In this document: in pieces, positions 33,625 through 43,001 of the stretch
How positions within the stretch are numbered: the stretch's first letter is position 1
Layout: every line of letters starts with the position of its first letter
Source of the DNA: Vreelandella zhuhanensis
GTDB lineage: Bacteria > Pseudomonadota > Gammaproteobacteria > Pseudomonadales > Halomonadaceae
NCBI RefSeq assembly: GCF_009793355.1
Contig: NZ_WTKP01000012.1
Location: 1 to 64,000 of the forward strand
Reading direction: 5' to 3'
DNA: 64,000 bases
The notes under the pieces: model-generated
What the model saw: the letters and a program-made list of their open reading frames with translations, nothing else
Told to the model about the DNA's origin: nothing
Database searches by the model: none
Made by a program: the position numbers and the translations under genes

Positions 33625-33824
33625 AAGCAACATACCATTCAGAAATGCAAATAAGAAGCATTCTTTACAGCCTCTCCTCTACTATCAAACGATGGATACA
33701 GGCTCTGAGTGCAGCATTGCTTAATGGGCTGCTGACGAAGCTCGCCAATTCCGACCTACCGGCATGCGCTGTTAGTGAAACGACTTCGTGGCCCAGGCGC
33801 ATCGCCCCTGACCCTGCCCTCCCC

Positions 33825-33863
33825 AACGAGAAGAGCCAGCGCAATGCGCTGGCTCTTCTCGTT
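33825..33863. terminator. Orphan 19-bp perfect hairpin
   Basis: AACGAGAAGAGCCAGCGCA and its exact reverse complement are separated by a single base, giving a very long stem with a minimal loop. No supported gene ends next to it and no T-run follows. It may be the leftover terminator of a lost gene in this decayed interval. Confidence 0.5.
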
Positions 33864-33910
33864 ATGTCATGTTGCTCTGGCTCGCCTTGAGCCAAGCACA
33901 ACCTCTTCCA

Positions 33911-34069
33911 CTAGATATAAAAGTGGTTCAGCAAGTGGGCCTTGCGTCGACGATAAGTGGATTCGGTCATCCGCTCGAACAGCCGAGAGGCGGATTCGCC
34001 CATTCGCTTGATCAGGGAGGCCTCAGGGGCGGTGATGGGCATGCTGCGTGAAAGCGTCTGGATAGTCAT
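33911..34069 (-). CDS. Possible 52-residue hypothetical protein
   Basis: From the ATG at 34069 the frame reads MTIQTLSRSMPITAPEASLI..., then SASRLFERMTESTYRRRKAHLLNHFY. The basic, helical C-terminus resembles small conserved proteins, but there is no good ribosome binding site and no family I recognise. It lies in an otherwise decayed region and may be a remnant. Confidence 0.25.
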   Translation of the reverse strand: MTIQTLSRSMPITAPEASLIKRMGESASRLFERMTESTYRRRKAHLLNHFYI

Positions 34070-34195
34070 GGGATTAGAATCGTCATATCGTGAGTATGCT
34101 AACAGTATACCCGCCCATAAGACTTTAGTCCAAGCCATTCACCTTTAGTCGCTTTAACTCGACTCGACCGATGCGATTGGGGGGTGACCATTATT

Positions 34196-34452
34196 CCAGC
34201 AGCTGTTAAAGAATGCCGACTTCGTCTGGGGCTTTCGTAGCGCCTCACCGGTTTACTATGATCGCATGGTGGCTGCCGGCCTGGATATCGCCATCGTCCG
34301 GCCACCAGCAGCTCGCATCCCACACCGGGCATCCGCTTTCTGCACCTAGAGGCGACATGCCCCTGTGGATGGCCTGGAGGTCGAACAACGACACCCCTGC
34401 CCTGCTGAACCTGGTTGAGCTTATTGACAATTCGTTTGGGGATTTAGAGTAG
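34196..34452 (+). pseudogene. 3' remnant of a LysR-type regulator gene
   Basis: One frame reads DFVWGFRSASPVYYDRMVAA.GLDIAI-type effector-domain sequence until a stop near 34348. The shifted frame then continues with GDMPLWMAWRSNNDTPALLNL, which is the typical C-terminal end of LysR effector domains. The DNA-binding N-terminus is absent and a frameshift separates the two pieces, so the gene is dead. The family call rests mainly on the MPLW.AWRSN segment. Confidence 0.45.
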
Positions 34453-34595
34453 GGGAGAGACATCATTTAACCTGTCGAACAGCCCTGTCGCTTGAAAACG
34501 TTGAAAGTCGTGAGTGCCTTATCGAAACATGAACGGATAAATCACCTACAGTTGAAGAATCTCATTTGTATATCGGTACGAGAAGGAGCTTAGAC

Positions 34596-35003
34596 ATGGC
34601 TGGCAAAATGCCCGAGATCGTTCGCGACATCATGTCCAGGGATTGTTACCGAGTCTCTCCCGAGACATCCATCACCACGCTTGCTAAAGGGTTGGCCTTG
34701 CACCGCTTGCCCGGCGTGCCTGTGGTCGACCATCACGACCATCTCGTCGGTTTCATTTCCGAACAGGATGTTCTAGGGAAAGTGCTGGAAAGCCTGTACC
34801 ACAATGACGAGCCGCCATTGGTCAAGGAATTAATGCGGCATGAGGTCTTGACCGTCACACCCAACAAGGGCATTACCGACCTGGCCCAGGAAATGCTCGG
34901 CATCAAACCCAAGGTGTATCCCGTCGTCGAACAGCGCCGGTTGGTCGGCATCGTCACTCGCCGTGACATTCTCAATGCACTTCTGCACGTTCGTCGACAC
35001 TGA
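34596..35003 (+). CDS. CBS-domain protein
   Basis: 135 residues from the ATG at 34596 (AAGGAG seven bases upstream). It consists of two CBS motifs: VRDIMSRDCYRVSPETSITTLAKGLALHRLPGVPVVDHHDHLVGFISEQDVL (~8-58) and VKELMRHEVLTVTPNKGITDLAQEMLGIKPKVYPVVEQRRLVGIVTRRDIL (~75-125). CBS pairs bind adenine nucleotides and act as energy or ionic-strength sensors. As there is no effector domain, it must act on a partner. The gene stands alone. Confidence 0.85.
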   Translation: MAGKMPEIVRDIMSRDCYRVSPETSITTLAKGLALHRLPGVPVVDHHDHLVGFISEQDVLGKVLESLYHNDEPPLVKELMRHEVLTVTPNKGITDLAQEMLGIKPKVYPVVEQRRLVGIVTRRDILNALLHVRRH

Positions 35004-35051
35004 TCCCGGTATCCAGCACATGCCGATTTCATTGTTAGCAAAATCAGCGAC

Positions 35052-35081
35052 AAAAAAAACCGCCACTCGTGAGAGCGGCGG
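35052..35081 (-). terminator. Intrinsic terminator pointing leftwards
   Basis: On the minus strand CCGCCGCTCTC..GAGTGGCGG-type pairing is followed by eight T (complement of 35052-35059). All recognised genes nearby run rightwards, so this terminator faces against them, just after the CBS gene. It might block antisense transcription or mark an unrecognised minus-strand transcript. Confidence 0.6.
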
Positions 35082-35282
35082 AAACAAGGGATCGAAAACA
35101 ATAAGCAAGTGCAACATTCCTAGCGACTGCTATCGCTGTGTTGCCTCACTTTATCTGACACTGATCGCACAGAAAGTTCGCAAAAAGGCAAAATCTTCGT
35201 TTTCCGCTCTTACCGGGTATACTTGCAGGTTGGCCAAACGTGACGGTGAATCGACGTTGCTCACATCCGATGGAGTATAGTA

Positions 35283-35645
35283 GTGGCTCTTTTTTTGCTG
35301 GTTTTTGCTGTCTGTCTGCTGATTATCGGTGCGATGGTGATTATCTTGCTCAACTCTCGTACGCCGCGATACCGCACCCAGCCCAATGATTTATTGGCAT
35401 TGTTCGACAAGGCCCTGAACAGCCAGGTCAGTGAAACGGAGTGGAATACCATTATCGGCTATCCGATTCGTCATGATGACTATCTCGATGGAATACGACG
35501 CCGTGCGGCACGTTTGATGGAAGCTCATGGGCGCCATTGGCGGGTAGCCCAAGGCAAGCCGTTGCTGGATCAAGAAGGCCAGGCGGAATTGAAGGGATTG
35601 CGCGACCACTTGGCGGCACATACGTCGCTGCGCGAGCAATATTAG
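35283..35645 (+). CDS. Small membrane-anchored hypothetical protein
   Basis: 120 residues starting at GTG 35283. One N-terminal membrane helix (LFLLVFAVCLLIIGAMVIILL) is followed by a soluble helical domain (DLLALFDKALNSQVSETEWNTIIGYPIRHDDYLDGIRRRAARLMEAHG). The cytoplasmic or periplasmic placement of the domain is not decided by the few flanking charges. No family is recognised. It lies 61 bases before the AraC-type gene and may share its transcript. Confidence 0.55.
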   Translation: MALFLLVFAVCLLIIGAMVIILLNSRTPRYRTQPNDLLALFDKALNSQVSETEWNTIIGYPIRHDDYLDGIRRRAARLMEAHGRHWRVAQGKPLLDQEGQAELKGLRDHLAAHTSLREQY

Positions 35646-35723
35646 CTTCCGCTAGCGGTACAAGCTAACGCTGCGGATCTCGCGCAACCATAGCAGTCCT
35701 CAGTCTTGCTCAGGAGACATTCC

Positions 35724-36515
35724 ATGCCCAGCATTATTCGTCAAATTCCCTTGGAGCGGGCCACTCGCCATCACTCCCATGATTTTCATCAGCTAGTCAT
35801 CACGCTGAGCGGTGCGGCGGAATTCGAGATAGAAGGATTGGGCGGACATGTCAATGCGTTTGCAGGCTGCATCGTCCCTGCCAATCATGAACATTATTAC
35901 TCGGGCAGCGGCCATAACCGTCAATTGATTCTCGATCTTCCCGAGGACGCCCCCGCCTTGACCGGCGACCATCGCGAGTTGGTGGCCTTGTTCGATGCAC
36001 CGCGCTTTTTTACTCTCGACAAGGCCCTTCGCCATTATCTGGCATTTGTCGATATCGAGCTGAACCAGCAATGCGGACTCGGTGAAGCCGGCGCCTTGCA
36101 GCAGGACCGTCTTGCCGTCACGCTATTGGGCTCCCTCAAGGCCAGGCTGGGAGACGAGGCTCCTCATGGCCGCAAGCGCCTGAACATGTCCCTGCTGAAC
36201 CGTTATATTCAGCAGCATTTAGGGGATGAGTTACGCGTCGCGGATCTCGCTCGTCTGGCCTGTTTGAGCGAAACGCATTTTTCCAGCTGCTTTCGTGCAC
36301 AAACCGGTCTTTCTCCCTGGCAATACGTCAAGCGTCAACGCCTGACTAGCGCTCGACACCTGTTACTTACCAGCCGCACGCCCCTGGCTGATATTGCCGT
36401 GCAAACCGGGTTTGCCAACCAAAGTGCGCTTTCCCATGCGTTCCGGCGCAATTATGGATTATCACCACGTCAACTGCGTCAAACTTGGCTGCACAGTCAA
36501 TACCACAAACGATGA
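35724..36515 (+). CDS. AraC-family regulator, probable activator of putA/putP (PruR-like)
   Basis: 263 residues from the ATG at 35724 (AGGAGA upstream). An N-terminal cupin-like sensing domain (HHSHDFHQLVITLSGAAEFEIEG...GCIVPANHEHYYSG) precedes two helix-turn-helix motifs at the C-terminus (LRVADLARLACLSETHFSSCFRAQTGLSPWQYVKRQRLTSARHLL, then PLADIAVQTGFANQSALSHAFRRNYGLSPRQLR). It lies directly upstream of putA on the same strand. In Pseudomonas aeruginosa an AraC-type protein, PruR, activates proline catabolism, and this PutA lacks its own DNA-binding domain, so the same role is likely here. Confidence 0.78.
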   Translation: MPSIIRQIPLERATRHHSHDFHQLVITLSGAAEFEIEGLGGHVNAFAGCIVPANHEHYYSGSGHNRQLILDLPEDAPALTGDHRELVALFDAPRFFTLDKALRHYLAFVDIELNQQCGLGEAGALQQDRLAVTLLGSLKARLGDEAPHGRKRLNMSLLNRYIQQHLGDELRVADLARLACLSETHFSSCFRAQTGLSPWQYVKRQRLTSARHLLLTSRTPLADIAVQTGFANQSALSHAFRRNYGLSPRQLRQTWLHSQYHKR

Positions 36516-36720
36516 CGACCCCTTTGCCGCTTCCAACTGTTTAGTTGAGGCTCAAGAACTAGACTAAGGTAGTAAAGTTACTTAATTTGCCTTGAAATTA
36601 GCATGTTTTGCGTCGAAACCGACATGCAGCAAATAACCCCGCGCATTACATTCGGTGATTAGATTGGGTGTTATGCCCGGTATTACCCTTCCGTTATTGC
36701 TTAGACCTTCGGGGGCTTCG

Positions 36721-39700
36721 ATGCTCAACGCCAAGAAACTACGTGATCCTGCCACCTGGCAAACCGATCTCGACACCTTGATGGCCCGTATCAGCGACCA
36801 TTACCTTGTCGACGAAGATATCTACGTCGGTGAACTGATCAAGCTTCTGGACACGGATCGTGAAGACTTCGACCGTATCGAGCAACGCACCGCAGAGCTG
36901 GTCCGCGACGTACGCCAGATGGATACCGCCGTGGACACCATCGATGAGCTGCTGCAGCAATACAGCCTCGATACTCACGAAGGCCTGATGCTGATGTGCC
37001 TGGCCGAAGCCATGTTGCGCATTCCTGATAAGGCGACTGCCGATGCCTTGATCGAAGACAAGCTCGGCCCGGCGGACTGGCAAGCGCATATCGGTAAAAG
37101 CGACTCCTGGCTGGTCAATACCTCCACTTGGGGGTTATTGATGACTGGCCGTGTGCTCAAGATGGATCACCCCAAGGAAGGGCAACCGGCGACCTTCATT
37201 AATCGTATGGTCAACCGCCTGGGCGAGCCGGTCATTCGGCGCGCCATGTATGAAGCCATGAAGATCATGGGCAAGCAGTTCGTCCTGGGTCGGGATATCG
37301 ACGAAGCCCTCAAACGCTCCAAGCCGCTGTTCGATAAAGGCTATACCTATTCATACGACATGCTTGGGGAAGCCGCTCGCACTCGTGACGATGCCAAGCG
37401 TTACTTCGATGATTACGCCAAAGCCATCGACCAGGTAGGCAAGACCTGCAAGACGCTTTCCGCCAAGACGCCTTCGCCCTCGGTTTCGATCAAACTCTCG
37501 GCGCTGCACCCGCGCTATGAATTCGGTCGCCGCGAGCAAGTTCTCACCGAGCTGGTCGATACCGTGATCGCACTGGTTAGCCGTGCGCGCAAGCTCAATG
37601 TGGCGGTGACCATCGACGCCGAAGAAGTCGACCGTCTGGAGCTGTCGCTGGAAGTCTTCCGCGCGGTCTATGAAAGCGAGGCGGTAAAAGGCTGGGGGCA
37701 TTTTGGTCTGGTCATTCAGGCCTATGCCAAGCGTGCGCTGCCGGTGCTGCACTATATCAACCGTCTTGCCGACCAACAGGGCGATGAAATTCCCCTGCGC
37801 CTGGTCAAGGGCGCGTACTGGGATACCGAAATCAAGGAGTCCCAGCAGATCGGAGTGGAAGGCTACCCGGTCTTCACCCGCAAGGCCTGTACCGATGTTG
37901 CGTACCTGGCCTGCGCGCAATTCTTGCTCAGTGATGCGACAAGGGAGCGGATTTTCCCTCAGTTCGCCACGCACAATGCGCATACCGTGACCGCCATTCT
38001 CGATGTGTCCAACCAGAACAAGCGCCCCTTCGAGTTTCAGCGTCTGCACGGCATGGGCGAAGCCCTTTACGAAGCCGCCTTGCAGCGTGCTCCGAAAGGT
38101 ACTTATTGCCGTATCTATGCGCCGGTGGGGGCGCATAAGGACCTCCTCCCCTACTTGGTGCGCCGACTGCTGGAAAATGGGGCCAATTCTTCGTTTGTCC
38201 ATCAGTTGGTCGACCCGGACGTCCCGGTGGAATGGCTGTGCCAGCATCCGGTGATCAGCCTGCGTAAGTACAAGACGCTGTCCAATCCCAATATTCCGTT
38301 ACCCCGGGACATCTACGGTCCGGCGCGGCGCAATTCTCGTGGCGTGAACCTGAATATTCGCAGCCATTACCAGCCGCTGATGAAGCAGATGGCCAGCTTC
38401 ATGGACGTCACCTACCGCGCCAAGCCGCTGCTGGCCTTTGACGTCGCCGACGATGCTGCTCAACTCAAGACAGTGACCAGCCCGTTCGACCGGCGCAAGC
38501 AGGTGGGTAGCGTGCAATGGACCACCAAGGAGCAGGCAAGCAAAGCCCTGGATGCCGCCTGGGCCGCTTTCCCGCGTTGGGAAGCCACGCCCATTGCCGA
38601 ACGTGCCGCCATCCTGCGTCGTCTGGGCGATTTGATGGAAGAGCATATGGCGGAGCTGATGACGCTGTGCTCACGCGAAGGCGGCAAGTTGCTGACCGAC
38701 GGCGTGGACGAGATCCGCGAAGCTGTGGATTTCTGCCGCTATTACGCCATGCGTGCCGAGGAGACGTTCGGCGAAGCCACTGAGCTTCCTGGCCCCACCG
38801 GGGAATCCAACCGCTTGATAATGGGCGGCAAAGGGGTGTTCGCGGCGATCAGCCCTTGGAATTTTCCAGTGGCAATTTTCTGCGGCCAAGTGGTTGCTGC
38901 CGCCGTCTCGGGTAACACCGTGCTGGCCAAGCCTGCCGAACAGACGTCCATCGTCGCGCACCGTGTCATCGAGCTTTTATACGAAGCCGGCATGCCGCGT
39001 GATGTCGTGCAACTGTTACCCGGTGATGGGCCGACTGTCGGCAGCGTTCTGACCTCCGATCCACGGGTCACCGGGGTGGTTTTCACCGGGGGTACCGACA
39101 CCGCTCAGATCATCAACCGCGCCCTGGCGGCACGGGAAAATGCCCCCCTGCCGACCCTGGTGGCGGAAACCGGCGGCATGAATACCATGATTGTCGACTC
39201 CACCGCCCTTCCCGAGCAAGTCGTGGTGGACGTGATTCAGTCAGCATTCCAGAGTGCCGGGCAGCGTTGTAGCGCCTTGCGTGTCCTGTACTTGCAGGAT
39301 GACGTTGCGGACCGGGTGATTGAAATCCTCAAAGGCGCCATGAACGAGTTGCGTATCGGCGACCCGCGCGACCTGGGCACCGATGTCGGCCCGGTGATCG
39401 ATGAAGATGCCCGTAAAGGCCTCAATGCTCACATTGAAAAGCTCAAGGGGGAAAAACGCCTGGTAGCTGAAACACCGTTGACGACCGAACAGACCGAACA
39501 TGGCACCTTTGTGGCACCGGTCGCATTCACGATCGATAGCATCAAGGCACTCGAGCATGAGCAGTTCGGCCCGATATTGCACATCGTGCGCTACAAGGCC
39601 GGCGAGCTGGATCAGGTCATCGACGACATCAATGGCCGAGGCTATGGCCTGACCTTCGGTGTGCATAGTCGTAACGAGTCTTTCGCCGCCGAAATAGCGC

Positions 39701-39912
39701 AGAAAATTCGCGCTGGGAACGTCTACATCAACCGTAACATCATTGGAGCGGTGGTCGGTGTACAACCTTTCGGTGGAATGGGGCTTTCCGGGACCGGCCC
39801 CAAGGCAGGCGGGCCGCATTACCTGCTGCGCTTTGCCACGGAAAAAACCCTCACCAATAATACCGCTGCTCTGGGTGGCAATGCATCGCTATTGGCGCTG
39901 GGCGATGAGTGA
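36721..39912 (+). CDS. putA: Bifunctional proline dehydrogenase / P5C dehydrogenase
   Basis: 1063 residues from the ATG at 36721 (GGGGG seven bases upstream). Residues ~160-460 form the FAD-dependent PRODH barrel (SVSIKLSALHPRYE, EEVDRLELSLEVF, LRLVKGAYWDTEIK, FATHNAHTV). Residues ~520-1040 form the aldehyde dehydrogenase with AISPWNFPVAIF, VAETGGMNTMIV (general base Glu) and FQSAGQRCSALRV (catalytic Cys). The N-terminal ribbon-helix-helix domain of trifunctional PutA is absent. Proline is oxidised to glutamate at the membrane. The partner transporter putP follows 67 bases downstream. Confidence 0.96.
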   Translation: MLNAKKLRDPATWQTDLDTLMARISDHYLVDEDIYVGELIKLLDTDREDFDRIEQRTAELVRDVRQMDTAVDTIDELLQQYSLDTHEGLMLMCLAEAMLRIPDKATADALIEDKLGPADWQAHIGKSDSWLVNTSTWGLLMTGRVLKMDHPKEGQPATFINRMVNRLGEPVIRRAMYEAMKIMGKQFVLGRDIDEALKRSKPLFDKGYTYSYDMLGEAARTRDDAKRYFDDYAKAIDQVGKTCKTLSAKTPSPSVSIKLSALHPRYEFGRREQVLTELVDTVIALVSRARKLNVAVTIDAEEVDRLELSLEVFRAVYESEAVKGWGHFGLVIQAYAKRALPVLHYINRLADQQGDEIPLRLVKGAYWDTEIKESQQIGVEGYPVFTRKACTDVAYLACAQFLLSDATRERIFPQFATHNAHTVTAILDVSNQNKRPFEFQRLHGMGEALYEAALQRAPKGTYCRIYAPVGAHKDLLPYLVRRLLENGANSSFVHQLVDPDVPVEWLCQHPVISLRKYKTLSNPNIPLPRDIYGPARRNSRGVNLNIRSHYQPLMKQMASFMDVTYRAKPLLAFDVADDAAQLKTVTSPFDRRKQVGSVQWTTKEQASKALDAAWAAFPRWEATPIAERAAILRRLGDLMEEHMAELMTLCSREGGKLLTDGVDEIREAVDFCRYYAMRAEETFGEATELPGPTGESNRLIMGGKGVFAAISPWNFPVAIFCGQVVAAAVSGNTVLAKPAEQTSIVAHRVIELLYEAGMPRDVVQLLPGDGPTVGSVLTSDPRVTGVVFTGGTDTAQIINRALAARENAPLPTLVAETGGMNTMIVDSTALPEQVVVDVIQSAFQSAGQRCSALRVLYLQDDVADRVIEILKGAMNELRIGDPRDLGTDVGPVIDEDARKGLNAHIEKLKGEKRLVAETPLTTEQTEHGTFVAPVAFTIDSIKALEHEQFGPILHIVRYKAGELDQVIDDINGRGYGLTFGVHSRNESFAAEIAQKIRAGNVYINRNIIGAVVGVQPFGGMGLSGTGPKAGGPHYLLRFATEKTLTNNTAALGGNASLLALGDE

Positions 39913-39979
39913 AACACCTCATCAAATGTTGAATGAAGCAACTATAAAACCAACCTGACTCCTGGAAAGGAAACGTATC

Positions 39980-41455
39980 ATGGTTCAAAACAACCTGGGC
40001 ATTGCCTTTACCTTCGTGGCGTACTTGATACTGATGCTGGGTATCGGTGTCGTCGCTTATAAACGTACCAACAACCTGTCCGACTATATTCTCGGCGGCC
40101 GCTCACTTGGACCCTGGACTTCCGCGATTTCCGCCGGGGCATCGGACATGTCAGGCTGGCTGTTGCTGGGTCTGCCCGGCGCTGCCTACATCAGCGGCAT
40201 TTCAGCCAGTTGGATTGCGATTGGTCTGCTGATAGGCACCTGGCTCAACTGGCTGCTCGTGGCGCGTCGTCTGCGCCTTTACAGCTTCAAGGCCAGCGAC
40301 TCCCTTACCTTGCCGGATTTCTTCGCCAAGCGTTTCCGCGATAACTCACAGCTGTTGCGGGTCATTTCGGCGATCTTCATCTTGATGTTCTTCCTGTTCT
40401 ACACAAGTTCCGGTCTGGTGGCAGGCGGCAAGCTGTTCGAAACGGTATTCGGTTACGATTACTCGATCGCCGTGACCATCGGCACCATCGCCATCATCTC
40501 CTACACCTTCTTCGGTGGGTTTTTGGCGGTATCCTGGACCGACTTGATTCAAGGCTTGATGATGGCGGTCGCGCTGCTGATCGTCCCAGTCGTGGCCTTC
40601 ATGGATGTGGGTTCGACAGGTGCCGCGGAAGCCTTGGCGGGGCAAAGCGAGCACATGCTCAGCTGGTTCCGTGATGCCTCCACCGGTGAAGCCTTGAGCT
40701 TTGTGGGTATCGTCAGTTCGTTGGCATGGGGCCTGGGTTACTTCGGCCAGCCGCATATCCTGGCGCGCTTCGCTGCCATTCGCAGCGAAGCCGACATTCC
40801 CGCCGCACGCCGCATTGCAGTCACCTGGTCCGCACTGACCCTGGTGTGTGCCATCGCAGTGGGTCTGTTGGGCGTGGGTTTCATCGAGCGCGACCTGGCC
40901 GATGGCGAAACCATCTTCATGGTCATGGTGAATGCCATCTTCCATCCGGTGATCGCCGGTGTGCTGTTGGCCGCCATTCTGGCTGCGGTAATGTCCACAG
41001 CGGATTCCCAGCTGCTGGTGTCATCCTCTGCACTGACCGATGACTTTTACAAAGCGCTGTTCCGCAAGGATGCCTCTCAAACCGAGCTGGTCTGGGTAGG
41101 TCGTTTTGCGGTCATCGGTATCGCCGCCTTGGCCTATATGCTGGCGCTCAATCCGGAATCCAACGTTCTGGGACTGGTCTCCTACGCCTGGGCAGGCTTT
41201 GGTGCCGCCTTCGGTCCGGCCTTGATCATGGCGCTTTACTGGCGCCGCATGAACCAGTGGGGCGCGCTTGCCGGTATTATCGTGGGCGGTGTTACCGTGG
41301 TGCTCTGGGCTGAGATCTCCGGCGGTATCTTCGATCTGTACGAGATCGTCCCCGGCGTGATCCTGGCTTACATCGCGATTGTGGTCGCCAGCCTGGCAAC
41401 AGCGCCTCCCAGCGATGCCATCACTGCCGAGTTCGATACTTACGATCAGAGCTGA
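39980..41455 (+). CDS. putP: Sodium/proline symporter
   Basis: 491 residues with about thirteen membrane helices. SSS-family features match PutP: YILGGRSLGPWTSAISAGASDMSGWLLLGLPGAAY (~36-70), FFGGFLAVSWTDLIQGLMM, GLGYFGQPHILARFAAIRS (~250) and AAILAAVMSTADSQLLVSSSALTDDFYK (~330) with Na+-binding Ser/Thr. It imports proline with sodium. In a halophile it serves both catabolism with PutA and osmolyte uptake. AAAGGAAA precedes the ATG. Confidence 0.95.
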   Translation: MVQNNLGIAFTFVAYLILMLGIGVVAYKRTNNLSDYILGGRSLGPWTSAISAGASDMSGWLLLGLPGAAYISGISASWIAIGLLIGTWLNWLLVARRLRLYSFKASDSLTLPDFFAKRFRDNSQLLRVISAIFILMFFLFYTSSGLVAGGKLFETVFGYDYSIAVTIGTIAIISYTFFGGFLAVSWTDLIQGLMMAVALLIVPVVAFMDVGSTGAAEALAGQSEHMLSWFRDASTGEALSFVGIVSSLAWGLGYFGQPHILARFAAIRSEADIPAARRIAVTWSALTLVCAIAVGLLGVGFIERDLADGETIFMVMVNAIFHPVIAGVLLAAILAAVMSTADSQLLVSSSALTDDFYKALFRKDASQTELVWVGRFAVIGIAALAYMLALNPESNVLGLVSYAWAGFGAAFGPALIMALYWRRMNQWGALAGIIVGGVTVVLWAEISGGIFDLYEIVPGVILAYIAIVVASLATAPPSDAITAEFDTYDQS

Positions 41456-41498
41456 GGTTCGGTTGGTTCTATAAAGAAGCAAGCAAACCAAGCTAGTA

Positions 41499-41526
41499 AG
41501 AGACCGCCTTCGGGCGGTCTTTTGTT
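41499..41526 (+). terminator. Intrinsic terminator after putP
   Basis: GACCGCC and GGCGGTC form a 7-bp stem around TTCG, followed by TTTTGTTTG. It ends the putA-putP region 45 bases after the putP stop. Confidence 0.9.
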
Positions 41527-41672
41527 TGGGCTGTATTATATAAGTCACCGGGTGCGACTACCGAGGAATAAACTCTTGCGCTGGATCAATAACTGCATAG
41601 GCACAGCTGGTTAGAATCGCTTTCATCGGTTCTCAGCGACTATCAGCCAATCTATTCCACAAGAGTGTCCTC

Positions 41673-42296
41673 ATGCATAAAATGACTTTGCCTGCCCTTC
41701 TCGCCGCCGGCATTGCCGCCGCCGCTTTCACCACCAGCACCCAAGCGCTTGCCTATGGCGAAGGTGATTTCTTTACCCGTGTAGGTGCGGCGAAGGTGGA
41801 TCCGAAAAGCGATAATGGGGAAGTTCTCGGAGCCGACGTCAATGTCGACTCGGAAACAAATTTAGCTTTCACCTTGGGTTACCGTTTCCATGACAAGATG
41901 GGAGTCGAGCTGCTGGCCGCGCTGCCATTCGAGCATAATCTAGAGGTCGAAGGTGTTACCGGTGGTTCTACCAAGCACCTGCCGCCTACCCTGACAGTTC
42001 AGTACTACCCGCTGGGAGGCACAGAAGCACGCATTCAGCCTTATATCGGCGCGGGCATCAACTACACTAACTTCTTCGAGGAAGAAACCGATATCGGTGC
42101 TTCATTGGAACTCGATGATTCATGGGGTGCGGCCGGCCAGGTGGGTATCGACCTATTGATCGATGACAACTGGGCACTCAATGCTGCAGCCTGGTACATC
42201 GATATCGATACCGATGCCAAGGTTGGTGGCGCAGATGCCGGTACCGTCGAAATAGACCCGTTAGTGGTCATGGGTGGCCTCAGCTACCGTTTCTAA
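41673..42296 (+). CDS. ompW: OmpW-family outer-membrane protein
   Basis: 207 residues with signal peptide (MHKMTLPALLAAGIAAAAFT..TQALA). The mature part shows the OmpW eight-strand barrel pattern: EGDFFTRVGAAKVDPKSDNG at the start, LGYRFHDKMGVELLAALPFEH, PPTLTVQYYPLGG...RIQPYIGAGINYTNFFEE, and a terminal LSYRF with the C-terminal Phe required for barrel assembly. OmpW-type proteins form narrow hydrophobic channels. It is followed by its own terminator. Confidence 0.93.
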   Translation: MHKMTLPALLAAGIAAAAFTTSTQALAYGEGDFFTRVGAAKVDPKSDNGEVLGADVNVDSETNLAFTLGYRFHDKMGVELLAALPFEHNLEVEGVTGGSTKHLPPTLTVQYYPLGGTEARIQPYIGAGINYTNFFEEETDIGASLELDDSWGAAGQVGIDLLIDDNWALNAAAWYIDIDTDAKVGGADAGTVEIDPLVVMGGLSYRF

Positions 42297-42327
42297 GCTA
42301 GCCTTGTCGTAAGGTCTTCAGTGTCCA

Positions 42328-42363
42328 GCCAATGCCCGCCTTCCGGCGGGTATTGGCTTTTTG
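42328..42363 (+). terminator. Intrinsic terminator after ompW
   Basis: GCCAATGCCCGCC pairs with GGCGGGTATTGGC (one G-T pair) around TTCC and is followed by TTTTTGC. It separates ompW from the convergent yqcC-like gene. Confidence 0.9.
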
Positions 42364-42382
42364 CTATCTGGTGTTTAGAAAG

Positions 42383-42715
42383 TTAATTCTCCGTTACCAG
42401 CCGGTCCACCTCTTCCACCGTCCGGAGTATCGCTACGCGCTCAGTGGCAGGTACATTTGCCTGTTGCAGATAGGTCTCGAGCGCGGGCGCCACCTCGCAA
42501 CGCGCCGGCAGGGAGCCTTGCGCCTCCGCTAGCGCACCAAGGCGGGGGATAAATACAAAACGCAGCCATTGCGGTAACGTCATGGTATCCACACAGAACG
42601 GTTGTTTGCTGGTGAACGCCGACGCTTCGGGAGGCGTCATGCGCCACAAGCCCGCCTCTTCAAGTGCTGTTTCAAGGCGTTGCAAAGCAATTTCAAGCTG
42701 TTGATATTCCGTCAT
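42383..42715 (-). CDS. yqcC: YqcC-like DUF446 protein
   Basis: 110 residues from the ATG at 42715; the longer frame upstream has no family match. The sequence LETALEEAGLWRMTPPEASAFTSKQPFCVDTMTLPQWLRFVFIPRLGALAE is the DUF446/YqcC signature. In enterobacteria yqcC sits beside the tRNA pseudouridine synthase truC, which is not adjacent here. Small soluble helical protein of unknown function. Confidence 0.85.
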   Translation of the reverse strand: MTEYQQLEIALQRLETALEEAGLWRMTPPEASAFTSKQPFCVDTMTLPQWLRFVFIPRLGALAEAQGSLPARCEVAPALETYLQQANVPATERVAILRTVEEVDRLVTEN

Positions 42716-43001
42716 GTCATGCCTGGTTATTAAAAAGTGTTGGCTTATTATCACGGCTATTTTTGAGGTTTTCCACCGCTGATAGCCATTGCCAGGCGTC
42801 ATCCAAAGATTCACAGAAAACTTGCAAGAGCCTGTGGATAAGCTATGGAAGGATGTCGCTTAGCCTACCCCTGCGGGCTTTGAGAAATTTGGTCATTTTT
42901 TGACCTTTCTGTTCCCATTGAAGCCGTGATTATTCCTTATATACGGCTGACAGCCGCTCATCTGCAAGGTAAAGTGCACGCTTGAAACGCGGAAGGATGC
43001 C

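Noticed and set aside
33825-33863. CRISPR-like or tRNA-like structure
   Set aside because: It is a single perfect hairpin, not repeated with spacers and without tRNA arms.
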